Positions 34,657-35,999 of a stretch of 35,999 nt of DNA are shown here, piece after piece. How positions within the stretch are numbered: the stretch's first letter is position 1; each line of letters opens with the position of its first letter. Location of the stretch: the NCBI GenBank assembly GCA_002686995.1, contig NYZC01000406.1:1-35999 (forward strand). The letters are read 5' to 3'. The notes beneath the pieces are model-generated. The model was not told the origin of the DNA, did no database searches, and was given only the letters and a program-made list of their open reading frames with translations. The translations under genes and the position numbers were made by a program. The stretch is from Phycisphaeraceae bacterium. GTDB lineage: Bacteria > Planctomycetota > Phycisphaerae > Phycisphaerales > Phycisphaeraceae.

Positions 34657-35733
34657 ATGTCGCAGTCCGATGGAATGACCTACGCCCCCAGGGGCAGGCC
34701 CGACCCGGTCTGTGCACCAGGGGAGTTCCCTTTCGCCGCCGTCGCGCTCGAGCACGGCCACATCCACGGAATGTGCAATGGGCTGACGGAGGCGGGGGCG
34801 ACGCTGAAGTGGGTATGGGACCCCGATCCGGCGAAAGTGGCGAGGCTCCGCGCGCAGCACTCCGAGGCGCAGGCGGCGCGAAGCCTGGACGAGGTGCTGG
34901 ACGATCCGCAGGTGCGGCTCGTCGCGGCGGCGGCGATCCCGTCGCAGCGATGCGATCTCGGATTGCGGGTGATGGACGCGGGCAAGGACTACTTCACCGA
35001 CAAGGCGCCGATGACGACGCTCGACCAGGTGGAGGCCGCGCGTGCGAAGGTCGCCGAGACCAGCCGCAAGTACGCGGTCTACTACAGCGAGCGCCTCCAC
35101 GGCGACGCGGCGATGTACGCCGGTGATCTCGTCGAGCAGGGCGCGATCGGTCGGGTGGTCCAGGTCATCGGCACCGGGCCGCACCGCCTGACGCCCGACA
35201 GCCGGCCCGAGTGGTTCTTCCGCCACGAGAACTACGGCGGCATCCTCTGCGATATCGGCAGCCACCAGATCGAGCAGATCCTCTTCTACACCGGCGCAAG
35301 CGACGCGCGGGTTCTGCACAGCAAGGTCGGCAACTACCGTTACAAGCAATACCCGGAGCTTGACGACTTCGGGGACGCGACCCTCCTCGCCGACAACGGC
35401 GCGACCGGTTACTTCCGCGTCGACTGGCTGACGCCAGACGGATTGCGCACCTGGGGCGACGGACGGACTTTCCTGTTGGGCACGCACGGCTATATCGAGA
35501 TGCGCAAGTACATCGACGTCGCGCGCGACGGCGGCCAGGACCAGCTCTTCCTCGTCAACGACGAGGGGGAGCGCCACTTCGCGCTGGCCGGCAAGGTCGG
35601 TTTCCCGTTCTTCGGGCGCCTCGTTCTCGACTGCATGAACCGCACCGAGCATGCGATGACCCAGGTCCACGCGTTCAAGGCGGCCGAACTGTGCATCCAG
35701 GCTCAGGACCAGGCGCTGCGCGTCGAGTCGTGA
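34657..35733 (+). CDS. Gfo/Idh/MocA family oxidoreductase
   Basis: A 358-residue NAD(P)-dependent sugar or inositol-type dehydrogenase. The N-terminal Rossmann fold starts at FAAVALEHGHIHGMCNGLTE, where the usual glycine-rich loop is replaced by HGHIHG as in one planctomycete-rich subfamily. The conserved EKP motif appears as TDKAPM with Lys116 kept. The C-terminal domain holds GGILCDIGSHQIEQILFYTG, whose Asp and His fit the catalytic region of the family. No Tat signal is present, so it is cytosolic, unlike many planctomycete members. A second ATG at 34675 is an alternative start. Substrate is not determinable; the cupin and GH63 neighbours suggest sugar metabolism. Confidence 0.9.
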   Translation: MSQSDGMTYAPRGRPDPVCAPGEFPFAAVALEHGHIHGMCNGLTEAGATLKWVWDPDPAKVARLRAQHSEAQAARSLDEVLDDPQVRLVAAAAIPSQRCDLGLRVMDAGKDYFTDKAPMTTLDQVEAARAKVAETSRKYAVYYSERLHGDAAMYAGDLVEQGAIGRVVQVIGTGPHRLTPDSRPEWFFRHENYGGILCDIGSHQIEQILFYTGASDARVLHSKVGNYRYKQYPELDDFGDATLLADNGATGYFRVDWLTPDGLRTWGDGRTFLLGTHGYIEMRKYIDVARDGGQDQLFLVNDEGERHFALAGKVGFPFFGRLVLDCMNRTEHAMTQVHAFKAAELCIQAQDQALRVES

Positions 35734-35772
35734 TGCGATCCGGTCCGATCAGCGGCGGTGCATACCGAATTC

Positions 35773-35904
35773 TCAGTCATAGAGCATGGCGATCGTCATC
35801 ACGGCACCGATCGCGGCGGCGTACTGGCTTGTGAGCCTGTTGTTGTGGATCGACGCCGATGCCCCGATACCGCTGCACGCGAGCGACATTATGATGGGCA
35901 CCAT
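35773..35904 (-). CDS. Possible small hydrophobic protein or 3' gene remnant
   Basis: Forty-three codons from an ATG at 35904 give a peptide with two weakly hydrophobic stretches, MVPIIMSLACSGIGASAS and SQYAAAIGAVMTIAMLYD. I do not recognise it. The frame remains open upstream into the structured RNA-like region at the window end, so it could be the 3' end of a gene interrupted there. Codon choice includes ATA and AGG, atypical for the neighbours. Coding status is doubtful. Confidence 0.25.
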   Translation of the reverse strand: MVPIIMSLACSGIGASASIHNNRLTSQYAAAIGAVMTIAMLYD

Positions 35905-35999
35905 GGTACGTCCTGACGGAGTCGTCAAGCGTAAGCGAGATGGCTCCTGCTGTATCGAGCTAGCGGGTGCAAGTCCCGCCACGGTAAGCGCCGGAGCGC
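35905..35999 (+). ncRNA. Possible 5' part of a group II intron-like RNA
   Basis: The last ~95 bases carry structured-RNA features: a GC-closed GTAA tetraloop-like element (CAAGCGTAAGCGAG near 35928-35941) and a hairpin GCGGG-TGCAAGT-CCCGC followed by CACGG. A GGGTGCAAGTCCC hairpin with this continuation is, from memory, typical of domain I of bacterial group II introns upstream of a maturase gene. The window ends before any reverse transcriptase could be seen, and the exact 5' boundary is not clear. Confidence 0.4.

Overview
The window reads as a gene-dense piece of chromosome from a high-GC bacterium, most likely a planctomycete (Phycisphaerae-like). The grounds are an LEPR-type N-terminal motif on a secreted protein, two PEP-CTERM proteins, a paired zinc-ribbon/transmembrane protein, a DUF4175-like giant, a GH63 glucosidase, a compact Gfo/Idh/MocA oxidoreductase, and many planctomycete-style intergenic hairpins and degenerate repeats. 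No tRNA, rRNA, CRISPR array or phage module was seen.

Layout. 1-352 is intergenic and repeat-rich. 353-2431 (-) is a GT39-type membrane glycosyltransferase, divergent from a large secreted HEAGH metalloprotease-like protein (2622-5099, +). 5119-12447 (-) is a respiratory block. In transcription order it holds a type-1-copper (amicyanin-like) protein, coxB, coxA, coxC, a COX subunit IV-like protein, two tiny membrane proteins, ctaB (heme O synthase) and a ferritin-domain/VIT1 metal transporter. The last five genes are closely packed, and three junctions overlap. An exported alpha/beta hydrolase lies upstream (12600-13625, -). A zinc-ribbon protein (13842-15485, +), a thioester alpha-2-macroglobulin (15867-19979, +), a DUF4175-like coiled-coil membrane protein (20123-23725, +) and a 1493-residue TPR lipoprotein (24027-28508, +) follow.

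The right part is more patchy. It has a PEP-CTERM gene and a vWA gene that both lack their 5' ends and meet head to head near 29160. After these come mtfA-like M90 peptidase (29501-30289, +), a PEP-CTERM beta-propeller protein (30527-31432, +), a GH63 glucosidase with an upstream cupin (31499-34606, -), and a divergent Gfo/Idh/MocA dehydrogenase (34657-35733, +). The last ~100 bases look like the start of a structured RNA, possibly a group II intron.

How the genes may work together. The respiratory block encodes the core of an A1-type heme-copper oxidase, its heme O synthase, a candidate copper electron donor and a metal transporter that could link to heme or iron supply. Heme A synthase, Sco/CtaG assembly factors and cytochrome c are not in the window. 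The most striking observation is that the CoxB periplasmic domain ends in a 28-residue nearly all-acidic tail while the neighbouring secreted copper protein ends in eleven lysines: a candidate electrostatic donor-acceptor pair. Other notable signals are an inverted pair of dispersed repeats bracketing the A2M-DUF4175 pair, a family of short GAAGTCGCCAGACTTC hairpins, and a compact divergent promoter carrying an operator-like dyad.
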